NCBI GenBank assembly: GCA_001805005.1
Contig: MHDO01000136.1
Coordinates: forward strand, 1-18,712
DNA from: Nitrospinae bacterium RIFCSPLOWO2_12_39_16
Lineage (GTDB): Bacteria; Nitrospinota; Nitrospinia; UBA9942
Direction of reading: 5' to 3'
Length of the DNA: 18,712 nt
Shown here: positions 11,149 through 18,712 of the stretch, piece by piece
Layout: each line of letters starts with the position of its first letter
Numbering within the stretch: position 1 is the first letter of the stretch
Notes under the pieces: model-generated
The model's input: the letters and a program-made list of their open reading frames with translations, nothing else
The model's database searches: none
What the model was told of the DNA's origin: nothing
Position numbers and translations under genes: made by a program

Positions 11149-13455
11149 CTATGTATTGACAGTTCCGCTATCATTAATATCCCTTACATATACTTCCCTT
11201 GGTTTTGCACCGTCTGCGGGACCTACGAGCCCGTGCTTCTCCATTAGCTCAATCATGCGGGCGGCACGGTTGTAGCCAATACGGAGTCTCCTCTGTATCA
11301 TTGAGATTGACGCCTGACGGGTTGATGATACAAGGGCGACTGCCTGGTCATAAAGCTCATCAGAGTCTTCCCCTTCATCTTCTGCTATCTCATCTATTTT
11401 TGGTTTTAGTATGGATTCTAAATATATTGGTTTCTGCTGTTTTTTAAGGAACTCAACTACTTTTTTAATTTCTACCTCTGATACATAGGCACCATGTATC
11501 CTCTGCAATCTTGATGTTCCCGGCGGGAGGAAGAGCATATCTCCTTTTCCAAGCAGCCTTTCAGCACCGATTGTATCAAGGATAGTCCTGGAATCAATCC
11601 TTGATGAAACCTGATAGGATATACGCGATGGAAAATTTGCCTTTATTATCCCTGTGAGGACATCAACTGATGGCCTCTGCGTTGCGACAAGGAGATGTAT
11701 CCCTGCTGCCCTTGCCATCTGTGCAAGACGTGTCAGGGCATCCTCCACATCTTTTGAAGACACCATCATCAAATCAGCCAGTTCATCTATTATGACAATA
11801 ATATAGGGTAATTTCTTTTCCTCTTTTTCCTCAATAATCTCTTCTGAATTTTCCACTTCTGTTCCTTCAACTTTGCTCAAGGCAGGCTTCTGCCTTCTGT
11901 TTTCTGTTCCTTCGACTTTGCTCAGGACATGCTTCTGTCTTCTGCCTTCTGACTCTTCAATTATCTTATTGTATCCAACGATATTTCTTACACCCTTTTC
12001 TGCAAGAGAGTTGTATCTCCTCTCCATCTCTTCAACAACCCACCTTAGGGCATTAGCAGCCTTTTTTGGATTTGTTACTACAGGTGCAATCAGATGAGGA
12101 ATGCCGTCATATATAGAGAGCTCTATCATTTTCGGGTCTATCATTATCATCTTTACCTCATCGGGTGTGGAATTGAATAAGATACTGCATATCATACTGT
12201 TGATTCCAACGCTTTTTCCTGACCCTGTTGCACCAGCAACAAGGAGGTGAGGTATTTGTGCAAGGTCTGTGACCACAGGTTTACCTGATATGTCCATTCC
12301 AAGCCCAAGTGATAGTTTTGATTTTGCCTTCTTAAATTCATCTGAACTGAGGAGTTCTTTAAGGCTAACCGAGTCACGGTGAACATTTGGTATTTCTATT
12401 CCTACAACAGATTTACCGGGGACAGGAGCTAATATCCTTACACTTATTGCCTTCATCGCAAGTGCGAGGTCATCTGCAAGGCTCATTATCCTGCTCACCT
12501 TGATACCTGATGCCGGCTCAAATTCATACATTGTAATTACCGGGCCGGGAAGCACCTGCACTACTTTTCCCTCAATACCAAAATCAATAAGTTTTTTTTC
12601 CAGTATGGATGAATTATTTATCAGTTCATCTTCATCCCTCTTTTTTACTGTAGGTGAAGGGGAATCGAGGAGTGAAAGGGAGGGCAAAGTATATTCCCCG
12701 GTTGTATCGTAGGACTCAAAACTCTTCTCTATTTCAAAATCCTCCTTTTTTTCTTCATCATCCCTCACTGTTGAGACTATCTTCGGAGGTTCAGTGTTTA
12801 TATCTTGGGGTTGCTGAACTAATTCAATTTTTTGTGCTGGCTGTTTTACCCGTTTCTCTTTTTTCTTAACTCCCTTTGGCTTGATAGCTGATAATCCCTT
12901 AAGTAAAAAACCAGTAATGCCATTTAATCTTGCCAGCGTATCTCCAATTGAGATGCGGGTGGTCAGGAGGATGGAAAATATAAGCAGTGTAAATACAACT
13001 ATGTATGCACCCCCTTTATTGAAAAGCCATATCAACTCCTCAGTGATAAAATATCCCAATGCACCTCCAGAGGGGGCTACGTTTCCGAAAAAGGGGTCTG
13101 TCCTGAATAATAGATAAATGAGGGAGCATAGGAATGTGGTGCTTAATATACCGCCAATCAATGAAAAAATAGAGAGGCTTATCATTTCATTTCGGAAGAT
13201 AGTCCATCCGAATAGCAGAGATGCGATAATTATAAAATATGAGCCGCCTCCCATAAACTGGACAAGCACATCAGAGAGATATGCACCAACAATCCCTGCA
13301 TAGTTTTTAACTGGTATTTTTGTAGAGATATACTTGCTGAATGAAGGATCATCACTATGATAGGAGATTAGGCTTATGAAGGAGAATAGTGCAAATGCGA
13401 TAAATAGTACCCCGATAATTTCTCTTATAATCTTATTTTTTAAAAAAGAGAACAT
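11149..13455 (-). CDS. ftsK: DNA translocase FtsK/SpoIIIE
   Basis: A 768-residue FtsK, the septal motor that clears chromosome ends at division. Residues 1-170 carry several membrane helices, 190-280 a charged linker, and 285-700 the motor. Walker A is GATGSGKS (408-415), Walker B IIVIIDE (552-558), with ATQRPS at 591-596; residues 698-755 form the gamma winged helix (SISMIQRRLRIGYNRAARMI) that reads KOPS. Residues about 502-538 are an insertion between Walker A and B with two 15-residue units carrying LSKVEGTE; it derives from a 45-bp DNA repeat. Otherwise the length is normal. No ribosome site is visible. It converges with fmdB. Confidence 0.95.
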   Translation of the reverse strand: MFSFLKNKIIREIIGVLFIAFALFSFISLISYHSDDPSFSKYISTKIPVKNYAGIVGAYLSDVLVQFMGGGSYFIIIASLLFGWTIFRNEMISLSIFSLIGGILSTTFLCSLIYLLFRTDPFFGNVAPSGGALGYFITEELIWLFNKGGAYIVVFTLLIFSILLTTRISIGDTLARLNGITGFLLKGLSAIKPKGVKKKEKRVKQPAQKIELVQQPQDINTEPPKIVSTVRDDEEKKEDFEIEKSFESYDTTGEYTLPSLSLLDSPSPTVKKRDEDELINNSSILEKKLIDFGIEGKVVQVLPGPVITMYEFEPASGIKVSRIMSLADDLALAMKAISVRILAPVPGKSVVGIEIPNVHRDSVSLKELLSSDEFKKAKSKLSLGLGMDISGKPVVTDLAQIPHLLVAGATGSGKSVGINSMICSILFNSTPDEVKMIMIDPKMIELSIYDGIPHLIAPVVTNPKKAANALRWVVEEMERRYNSLAEKGVRNIVGYNKIIEESEGRRQKHVLSKVEGTENRRQKPALSKVEGTEVENSEEIIEEKEEKKLPYIIVIIDELADLMMVSSKDVEDALTRLAQMARAAGIHLLVATQRPSVDVLTGIIKANFPSRISYQVSSRIDSRTILDTIGAERLLGKGDMLFLPPGTSRLQRIHGAYVSEVEIKKVVEFLKKQQKPIYLESILKPKIDEIAEDEGEDSDELYDQAVALVSSTRQASISMIQRRLRIGYNRAARMIELMEKHGLVGPADGAKPREVYVRDINDSGTVNT
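11859..11948. repeat. Two 45-bp repeat units inside ftsK
   Basis: CTGTTCCTTC followed by ACTTTGCTCA recurs with a 45-base period (units beginning 11859 and 11904). On the coding strand this gives SKVEGTENRRQKPAL-type units. The word recalls intergenic repeats of the form CCTTCGACTTTGCTCAGG common in some bacterial genomes, so it appears to be an inserted dispersed repeat that kept the reading frame. Confidence 0.85.
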
Positions 13456-13485
13456 AATGTATATCTATACTACCATATTTGAGGG

Positions 13486-13514
13486 TTGACTATATTGAAA
13501 ATTTGTGATATTTT
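13486..13514 (+). promoter_or_regulatory. Promoter upstream of the 191-residue protein gene
   Basis: TTGACT (13486-13491), a 17-base spacer ending in TGA, and TATTTT (13509-13514), an extended -10. The ATG at 13542 follows with a G-run ribosome site. Confidence 0.5.
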
Positions 13515-13541
13515 TTAACAACTTAACTAAAGGGGGGGGAT

Positions 13542-14117
13542 ATGCCTACCTTAAAAGAACATTTATTTCAGGAGACTATATCAAGAAGCCTTAACAGGCT
13601 TCGTTCCGAATTCCGTGACAAGTATAAACCAAAGAAGGATAACCGTTTTGAGAGTCATGGCATTACATATGAGATTGGCTCTCCGTTGGTGACCCGTGAA
13701 GGGGTGGTGTTTGAAATAAGCTCCAAGATTCCTCTTGATATTCTATCCTCCCGTGCTACTAAAGAAAAATATTTTAAGGCAATTAAAGATATTATCTCTA
13801 AGAAAGGTAAAGCCCCTTTATCTGTTGATATGGAAAATATTGTTACAAGTTTGAGCCTGAGTGAAAAAAAGGAAAGGGATTATGTAAAGGCAAAATATAT
13901 CTATTCTGAAAATGAGCTTTATGATAATAGTGAAATCACAAAAAAAGTGGATAAATTTAAAAAAAACCCTGAAAATATACCTGTTATACCGGGTGTAACA
14001 ACTCTTTTTGGGAGGCTTGTCCTTCAGTCTGTTGAAGAACAGATTTACAAAAAGGCAAAAGAAAACATCGTCTCCTTTATAAATGCCAATGAAGGGATAA
14101 GGAAGAAATGTAGCTGA
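13542..14117 (+). CDS. Unrecognised 191-residue protein
   Basis: I do not recognise this family. The product is soluble, lysine- and glutamate-rich (predicted basic) and has no signal peptide, membrane helix or Cys motif. Visible pieces: an N-terminal helix (HLFQETISRSLNRLRSEF), a strand-like ITYEIGSPLVTREGVVFEIS, a helical centre (KEKYFKAIKDIISKKG), a lysine-rich part around KKVDKFKKNPE and a proline/glycine turn (PVIPGVTTLFGRLV) before a last helix. A G-rich ribosome site precedes the ATG and an extended -10 promoter lies upstream. It is codirectional with the HD-GYP regulator 70 bases downstream, so the two may be cotranscribed. Confidence 0.65.
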   Translation: MPTLKEHLFQETISRSLNRLRSEFRDKYKPKKDNRFESHGITYEIGSPLVTREGVVFEISSKIPLDILSSRATKEKYFKAIKDIISKKGKAPLSVDMENIVTSLSLSEKKERDYVKAKYIYSENELYDNSEITKKVDKFKKNPENIPVIPGVTTLFGRLVLQSVEEQIYKKAKENIVSFINANEGIRKKCS

Positions 14118-14186
14118 ATGTGCCACAAATGATCACTGAGTGCTGACCACTAACCACTAAAATCTAACCTTAATAAAATAATAATT

Positions 14187-15869
14187 ATGGATGAAAAAAC
14201 GGTACTGATATCAACCGATAATAAGCTGATGGATGATATCATTATATCCATGTTCAAACATAGCAAAGTTATAAAACCTGTGGTTGTGCCTCCGAAAAAC
14301 CTGCTAAGTTCAGCAAAGGATAGCAAGCCTGATATGGTTATCATCTTTGAGGAACTTGGAATCTATAATATGCTTAAGAGTAATAAAGATACGGCGGATA
14401 TTCCTGTTATCTCTATCCAGTTTGAGCCGTCTCAAAGAGAAGGGGCTGTTAATCATAATGGAGATAAGACATGGGTATTAGGCTCGGATATAGAGAGCCT
14501 TTATGAGCTTGTGATAAATAGCCTGCCCATAAGCAAGAAGAGGATAATGCTAATAGATGATGAAGAGGTGATTCACAATGTAATCAAAAATATCTTGAAG
14601 GGTGATAAATACGAAATATTCAGCATGTATGACGGGACATCTGCCATAAAAGACATATCTAAGATAAAACCTGACCTTGTAATTACCGATATAACCATGC
14701 CCGGCAAGGATGGTCTGGAGGTTTGTAAAGAGATTAAAAGTAAAAGTGATATGGCGGGCATTCCAGTAATGATAGTCTCTGCCCATGCAGATGATATGAT
14801 TATAGAAAAAGGTTTTAATGCAGGTGCGGATGAATATATAACGAAACCTTTTTCTATGGAGGAGCTTATTTCGAAGGTTGAAAGTGTTCTGAATGAAACA
14901 CTGAACAGAAGGAAGGAAAAGATACTTATTGTTGATGACAGCCCGACCATAATAAGTGTTCTGAATAATGGAATTAGTAAAGAGGGTTTTACTGTTATTA
15001 CTGCATCAGACGGTGAGGAGGGGCTACGAAAGGCACTTGCTGAATTGCCTGATATCATCATTTCCGATATTGAGATGCCCAAAATGAATGGGTTTGAGTT
15101 TTGCAGACAGGTAAAGACAAATCAATTCATAAAACACATACCATTTGTTGCACTGACTTCAAAGGGGAGCAGAGGCGCAAGAGGGCTTGGGAAGAGGGCA
15201 GGTATAAATGCATACTTATTAAAACCTTTTACCATTGAAAAGGTAGTAGTTATCATAGAAAGATTCCTTGCAGAAAAAAGGGAAATACTTGAGATTGAGA
15301 GGGATCTTATGCTTGCAAGTATATCCTCACTTGCGAAGGCTTTGGATGAAAGGGATACTTATACCCGTTACCATTCAGAGAATGTAGCTAAATATACTGT
15401 AATGATAGCAAGCTCAATCGGCTTGAGTAAAGGGGAGATTGAGAAACTGAGGCTTGCAGCCCTCCTCCACGATATCGGAAAGATAGGAATAAGAGATGAG
15501 ATACTATTTAAAAGAGATAAGCTTACGTCTGAGGAGTATAAGATGATACAGAAACATCCTGAAAAAGGTGCGGCTATACTTCAGCCTATACCGAGTTTGA
15601 AGGATATAATCCCGTACATACTTTACCACCATGAAAAATACGATGGTAACGGTTTAAAGGGGATAAAGGGCGAGGATATACCATTAGGTGCGAGGATATT
15701 GGCAGTAGCTGATGCTTACGATGCCCTCACAACTGAAAGACCTTATCGTAAATGCTTAGAAAAAGAAGATGCAATAAGAATGATCAGAGAAAGCTCAGGG
15801 ATACACTTCTGTCCAACATGCGTTGAAAATTTTGTGAAAATTTTTGATAAGGATGGTAATTTATATTGA
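14187..15869 (+). CDS. Response regulator with tandem receivers and HD-GYP output domain
   Basis: A 560-residue cyclic-di-GMP-type phosphodiesterase response regulator. Residues 1-113 look like a degenerate receiver without the acidic pocket. REC 1 (118-235) has Asp124/125, phospho-acceptor Asp168 (TDITMPG), Ser198 and Lys220. REC 2 (245-362) has Asp250/251, Asp294 (SDIEMPK), Thr324 and Lys346. The HD-GYP domain (375-555) has His428-Asp429 (LHDIGKIG) and HHEKYDGNG (481-489). The following GYP is replaced by LKG with one residue fewer than usual, so c-di-GMP hydrolysis is uncertain. The stop overlaps the pheA TTG by four bases. No histidine kinase is nearby and no ribosome site is visible. Confidence 0.92.
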   Translation: MDEKTVLISTDNKLMDDIIISMFKHSKVIKPVVVPPKNLLSSAKDSKPDMVIIFEELGIYNMLKSNKDTADIPVISIQFEPSQREGAVNHNGDKTWVLGSDIESLYELVINSLPISKKRIMLIDDEEVIHNVIKNILKGDKYEIFSMYDGTSAIKDISKIKPDLVITDITMPGKDGLEVCKEIKSKSDMAGIPVMIVSAHADDMIIEKGFNAGADEYITKPFSMEELISKVESVLNETLNRRKEKILIVDDSPTIISVLNNGISKEGFTVITASDGEEGLRKALAELPDIIISDIEMPKMNGFEFCRQVKTNQFIKHIPFVALTSKGSRGARGLGKRAGINAYLLKPFTIEKVVVIIERFLAEKREILEIERDLMLASISSLAKALDERDTYTRYHSENVAKYTVMIASSIGLSKGEIEKLRLAALLHDIGKIGIRDEILFKRDKLTSEEYKMIQKHPEKGAAILQPIPSLKDIIPYILYHHEKYDGNGLKGIKGEDIPLGARILAVADAYDALTTERPYRKCLEKEDAIRMIRESSGIHFCPTCVENFVKIFDKDGNLY

Positions 15870-16933
15870 GTAAAATTGATGAATTAAGAAAAAGGATTGA
15901 TGAGATTGATGAGAAATTGCTGGAGCTCTTGAACAAGAGGGCTGAGTTTGCCATCTTGATAGGGAAGGAGAAGTCAAAGACAAAGAGTAATTTCCATGTT
16001 CCTGACAGAGAAAGGGAGATAGTAAACCGCTTAAGCAGGATAAACAGGGGGCCATTTCAGAATGATTCTCTTAAATCAGTATATAGAGAGATTCTATCCG
16101 CTACCCTCTCTTTAGAGAGACCCCTTACTATAGCATATCTTGGGCCACAGGCTACCTTCACCCATCTCGCGGCTATGAATCAGTTCGGCTCATCTGCCGT
16201 TTATGTTCCAACAGATAGACTTGATACAATCTTTTCGGAGGTGGAAACAGGGAGAGCTGACTATGGTGTTGTCCCGATAGAGAATTCAATGGAAGGGGTT
16301 GTGACCCACACGCTTGACCTTTTTGTAGATTCAAGTGTCAATATATGCGGCGAGATATTTCTGGAGATACACCACTTTCTTATGTCAAGGGGAAAGGATA
16401 TAAAAGGGATAAAAAAGATATATTCGCATCCTCAGCCTATTGCACAGTGCAGGTCATGGCTTGAGAAAAATCTTTCAGACATTTCTCATTATGAGGTTTC
16501 AAGCACTGCAAGGGCGGCAGAGATGGCAGCGAAAGAAAAAGGGGCTGCAGCAATAGCAAGTGAGGCAGCGGCAGGGCTTTACAGATTAAATATACTGGCA
16601 CGGAAGATAGAGGATAATAAAAATAACTATACCCGATTCCTCATCATAGGCAAGACAAAAAGGGCTAAAAGCGGGGGTGATAAGACTTCAATACTCGTAT
16701 CTATAAAGGATAAGGTTGGTGCTCTGTATCACATTCTGGAGCCATTTGCAAAGGAGAGGATTAATCTTACAAAGATTGAATCAAGGCCATTAAGAAAAAG
16801 GGCATGGGAATATGTCTTCTTCATAGACTTTGAAGGTCATGTAGAGGATAAGAATGTTGTCAGGACTATAGAAAGGCTTAAGAAGGAAGTTTTATTCTTG
16901 AAAATACTCGGCTCTTATCCGAAATGGATTTGA
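15866..16933 (+). CDS. pheA: Bifunctional chorismate mutase/prephenate dehydratase
   Basis: A 355-residue PheA converting chorismate to prephenate and then to phenylpyruvate. Residues 1-85 are the AroQ-type mutase (IDELRKRIDEIDEKLLELLN, with Arg25, Lys36 and the DRERE segment). Residues 88-265 are the dehydratase (YLGPQATFTHLAA at 91-103, VPIENSMEGVV, and the TRF motif at 256-258). Residues 275-355 are the ACT regulatory domain, with GALYHIL and the ESRP motif (305-308) that binds phenylalanine for feedback inhibition. The start is TTG, forming TTGA with the upstream stop; AAGGATGG lies about nine bases before. It appears complete. Confidence 0.96.
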   Translation: MSKIDELRKRIDEIDEKLLELLNKRAEFAILIGKEKSKTKSNFHVPDREREIVNRLSRINRGPFQNDSLKSVYREILSATLSLERPLTIAYLGPQATFTHLAAMNQFGSSAVYVPTDRLDTIFSEVETGRADYGVVPIENSMEGVVTHTLDLFVDSSVNICGEIFLEIHHFLMSRGKDIKGIKKIYSHPQPIAQCRSWLEKNLSDISHYEVSSTARAAEMAAKEKGAAAIASEAAAGLYRLNILARKIEDNKNNYTRFLIIGKTKRAKSGGDKTSILVSIKDKVGALYHILEPFAKERINLTKIESRPLRKRAWEYVFFIDFEGHVEDKNVVRTIERLKKEVLFLKILGSYPKWI

Positions 16934-16937
16934 AGAG

Positions 16938-17095
16938 GAACACGAATTCCACAAATTAACAAATACCACGAATGAAATTCAAGAATTTAAAAACAAGAAG
17001 TCTCACGCTCTTTAATTTTCCGGTGGATTATAAAACTTTTCCTTACACCGCAATTTATTTTTCGTGAAATTCGTCTATTCGTGTGATTCGTGTTC
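16938..17095. repeat. Long imperfect inverted repeat between pheA and hisC
   Basis: Arms 16938-16972 and 17061-17095 pair at about 27 of 35 positions; outer bases GAACACGAAT/ATTCGTGTTC are perfect. The word ACGAATT recurs. The right arm ends eight bases before the hisC ATG, so the element occupies the leader. An in-frame GTG at 17083 lies in the arm and is not taken as the start. Confidence 0.75.
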
Positions 17096-17103
17096 TAAAT
17101 AAA

Positions 17104-18189
17104 ATGGAGTTAAAAATTCCTGAACATATAAAGAATCTTATACCTTATGAGCCCGGCAAACCTATAGAAGAGCTTGAGAGGGAGTTGGGGATTAAAGACT
17201 CCATCAAGCTGGCATCAAACGAAAACCCAATAGGCCCCTCATCAAAGGCACTAAAAGCAATAGAGGATTCATTACCAAATATCCACCGTTACCCTGACGG
17301 GAGCGGATTTTATCTTAAAGATGCAATCGCTGAGTATTTTAATATAAAACCGTCAAATATAATTCTTGGAAACGGCTCAAATGAGATTATAGAGCTATCG
17401 GTCAGGACATTTTTAAATCCGGGGGACGAGATTGTGTTTGCAGACCAGTCATTCATTGTGTATAAGCTGGTGACTCAGGCTGCAAACTGCAGAGGTGTAG
17501 TTGTTCCTTTGAAGGATTTTACCCATGACCTTGAAAGAATGGCAGAAGCGATTTCAGAAAAGACTAAAATGTTTTTTATATCCAATCCCAATAATCCAAC
17601 AGGGACAGCAGTCGGAAGAGGAGATATAGAGAGATTCATGGACAGATTAAGGGACGATATAATCGTGGTATTTGATGAGGCATATTATGAATATGTGGAA
17701 AGAGAAGATTTCCCTGATACTGTAAAATATGTAAGGGATGGAAAAAATGTAATAGTATTAAGGACATTTTCTAAAATATATGGTCTCGCAGGCTTGAGGG
17801 TAGGTTATGGTTTTGCAAGGGCTGAACTTGTAAATTTTATGAATAGGGTGAGACAGCCCTTTAATGTAAACTCTTTGGCGCAGACAGGGGCCGTAGCTGC
17901 ACTGAAAGATAAAAATCATTTAGAGAGGAGCAGGGAAGTTAATAGAAAGGGGAAAGAGTATCTCTATGGAGAATTTAGGAGACTCGGTTTAGATTATATC
18001 CCCACAGAGGCAAATTTTATTTTAGTTAGAATGGAAAATGGGCGGGAGATTTATAATAAACTTTTAAAAAAAGGGGTAATAGTCAGGGCAGTGGATGGCT
18101 ATAAACTCCAGAATTACATCAGGGTAACCATAGGACTCCCTGATGAAAATGAGAGATTTATTGAAGCATTGACTGAAATTTATAGATAA
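17104..18189 (+). CDS. hisC: Histidinol-phosphate/aromatic aminotransferase
   Basis: A 361-residue class I PLP aminotransferase of the HisC family. Family start IKLASNENPIGPSSKAL, HRYPDGSG, NPNNPTG (161-167), FDEAYYEYVE (PLP-binding Asp191), and the PLP Lys224 in FSKIYGLAGLRVGY; the C-terminal part includes VRAVDGYKLQNYIRVTIG. Alone this fits histidinol-phosphate aminotransferase. Its place 170 bases after pheA suggests a role in phenylalanine/tyrosine synthesis, since HisC-like enzymes often transaminate aromatic keto acids. The ATG at 17104 is preferred to the GTG at 17083, which sits in an inverted repeat. There is no visible ribosome site. Confidence 0.92.
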   Translation: MELKIPEHIKNLIPYEPGKPIEELERELGIKDSIKLASNENPIGPSSKALKAIEDSLPNIHRYPDGSGFYLKDAIAEYFNIKPSNIILGNGSNEIIELSVRTFLNPGDEIVFADQSFIVYKLVTQAANCRGVVVPLKDFTHDLERMAEAISEKTKMFFISNPNNPTGTAVGRGDIERFMDRLRDDIIVVFDEAYYEYVEREDFPDTVKYVRDGKNVIVLRTFSKIYGLAGLRVGYGFARAELVNFMNRVRQPFNVNSLAQTGAVAALKDKNHLERSREVNRKGKEYLYGEFRRLGLDYIPTEANFILVRMENGREIYNKLLKKGVIVRAVDGYKLQNYIRVTIGLPDENERFIEALTEIYR

Positions 18190-18204
18190 ATAGTAAGGTA
18201 ATTG

Positions 18205-18242
18205 AATCTGTTTTATGAAACTCAATCTGTTACAATTTGTTA
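18205..18242 (+). promoter_or_regulatory. Promoter and operator-like site of the right-hand UPF0175 gene
   Basis: TGTTACAAT (18228-18236) is an extended -10. AATCTGTT is directly repeated at 18205-18212 and 18224-18231, 19 bases apart (about two helical turns). TCAATCTGT (18222-18230) and ATTTGTTA (18235-18242) match the site at 3246-3265 upstream of the other UPF0175 gene, with a spacer of four instead of three bases. A shared autoregulatory operator is inferred. Confidence 0.5.
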
Positions 18243-18269
18243 GAAGTAATTGAAAGGAGATGATGAAAT

Positions 18270-18569
18270 ATGGCAACAACCAAAACTGAACGGATAGAAA
18301 TAGACCTTCCCGAAGATATAATATTTGCGATGAGAGGCAGAGAGAAACCAGAGGAAGTAAAAAAGAAGTTAAAAATAGCACTGGCTATCCTCTTATTCCA
18401 GGAAAAGTCTATATCCCTTGGGAAGGCAACAGAACTGGCAGAAATGAGCAGAGTTAGATTTATGGAGGTTTTAAAGGAGCATAATATATCTGCTTATGAA
18501 TATGGCGAGAGGGATTTTGAAAGGGATCAGCAGGTAATAGACAGATACCGAGAAATAGTTGAAAAATGA
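18270..18569 (+). CDS. UPF0175 antitoxin
   Basis: A 99-residue UPF0175 antitoxin. It has the N-terminal strand RIEIDLPEDIIFAMRGREKP, the helix KIALAILLFQEKSISLGKAT, the HTH ELAEMSRVRFMEVLKEHNIS, and a charged C-terminal helix. AAAGGAGATGATG lies before the ATG. The stop overlaps the next gene by four bases (ATGA). The antitoxin-first order and this overlap match the pair at 3326-3789, so the two loci are paralogous in layout although their sequences have diverged. Confidence 0.88.
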   Translation: MATTKTERIEIDLPEDIIFAMRGREKPEEVKKKLKIALAILLFQEKSISLGKATELAEMSRVRFMEVLKEHNISAYEYGERDFERDQQVIDRYREIVEK

Positions 18570-18712
18570 AAAATTTTCGAGTTGTAGCCGACAGCAGTTG
18601 TCTTATTGGGCTGGCACAAATAAATCTTTTCCACTTATTAAAAGAGTTGTTTTCAGAGGTATATATTCCTTTCGCTGTATATGATGAAGTTGTGATTAAA
18701 GGGGGAGGCGAG
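18566..18712 (+). CDS. DUF3368 PIN-domain toxin, N-terminal part (runs off the right edge)
   Basis: An ATG at 18566 opens 49 in-frame codons to the window end. The peptide begins MKNFRVVADSSCLIGLAQIN with Asp9 of the PIN active site, continues LFHLLKELFSEVYIPFAVYD, and reaches EVV with its conserved Glu, then GGG. This is a typical DUF3368 toxin start, a predicted metal-dependent nuclease. It begins inside the antitoxin stop, so the pair is translationally coupled. Whether the rest is intact cannot be seen. Confidence 0.85.
   Translation, partial: MKNFRVVADSSCLIGLAQINLFHLLKELFSEVYIPFAVYDEVVIKGGGE

Noticed and set aside
11859..11948. CRISPR-like repeat
   Set aside because: Only two units, no spacers, and in frame with FtsK.
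12192..13303. Several open frames on both strands across ftsK
   Set aside because: They lie inside the strongly supported FtsK gene and have no family features.
14550..15082. Minus-strand frames of 78 and 169 codons across the HD-GYP gene
   Set aside because: They are antisense shadows of the receiver domains.
17083..17103. GTG start for hisC
   Set aside because: It sits in the right arm of the inverted repeat and adds residues not typical of the family.

Overview
The window is a bacterial chromosome segment of fairly low GC, dense in short intergenic repeats. The gene set suggests an uncultivated anaerobic or microaerophilic Nitrospirota- or Deltaproteobacteria-like lineage: a DUF4416 protein, FmdB, hemerythrin, an HD-GYP regulator, a chorismate mutase/prephenate dehydratase followed by an aminotransferase, a V-type ATPase subunit, and PIN/UPF0175 toxin-antitoxin pairs. 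This placement is inference from gene content; there is no rRNA or tRNA here.

Left region (1-4330) is an accessory zone. In order it holds the edge of a DUF4258 gene; a chimeric scrap of a DUF1566 gene and a TPR gene; an intact vapBC pair; a RAYT-type transposase tail between 17-bp direct repeats; a hicB stub; an intact PIN-toxin/RHH-UPF0175 pair in toxin-first order; a UPF0175 antitoxin with a truncated DUF3368 toxin; and a Phd antitoxin with a C-terminally truncated ParE/RelE toxin. Two copies of a roughly 90-115 bp repeat bracket the 1.9 kb piece holding vapBC and the hicB stub. A third UPF0175/DUF3368 pair starts at the right edge (18270-18712).

Middle region (4337-11145) holds a solitary V-ATPase subunit D, a small dihaem lipoprotein, dppBC permeases (minus strand), tatA with a tatC broken by an internal deletion and frameshift, acylphosphatase, a DUF4416 protein, a lone ABC ATPase, a hemerythrin (minus strand) and FmdB.

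Right region (11149-18189) holds ftsK (minus strand), an unrecognised 191-residue protein, a three-receiver HD-GYP regulator whose stop overlaps the TTG start of pheA, and an aminotransferase labelled hisC that probably serves phenylalanine/tyrosine synthesis beside pheA.

Two themes run across the window. First, dispersed inverted or low-complexity repeats lie directly against genes and in places inside them: the N-terminus of DppC, the motor domain of FtsK, the C-terminus of the DUF4416 protein, and the segments directly before three start codons that lack a Shine-Dalgarno sequence. Second, at least two genes, and perhaps a third, have a promoter so close to the ATG that the transcript should be leaderless.
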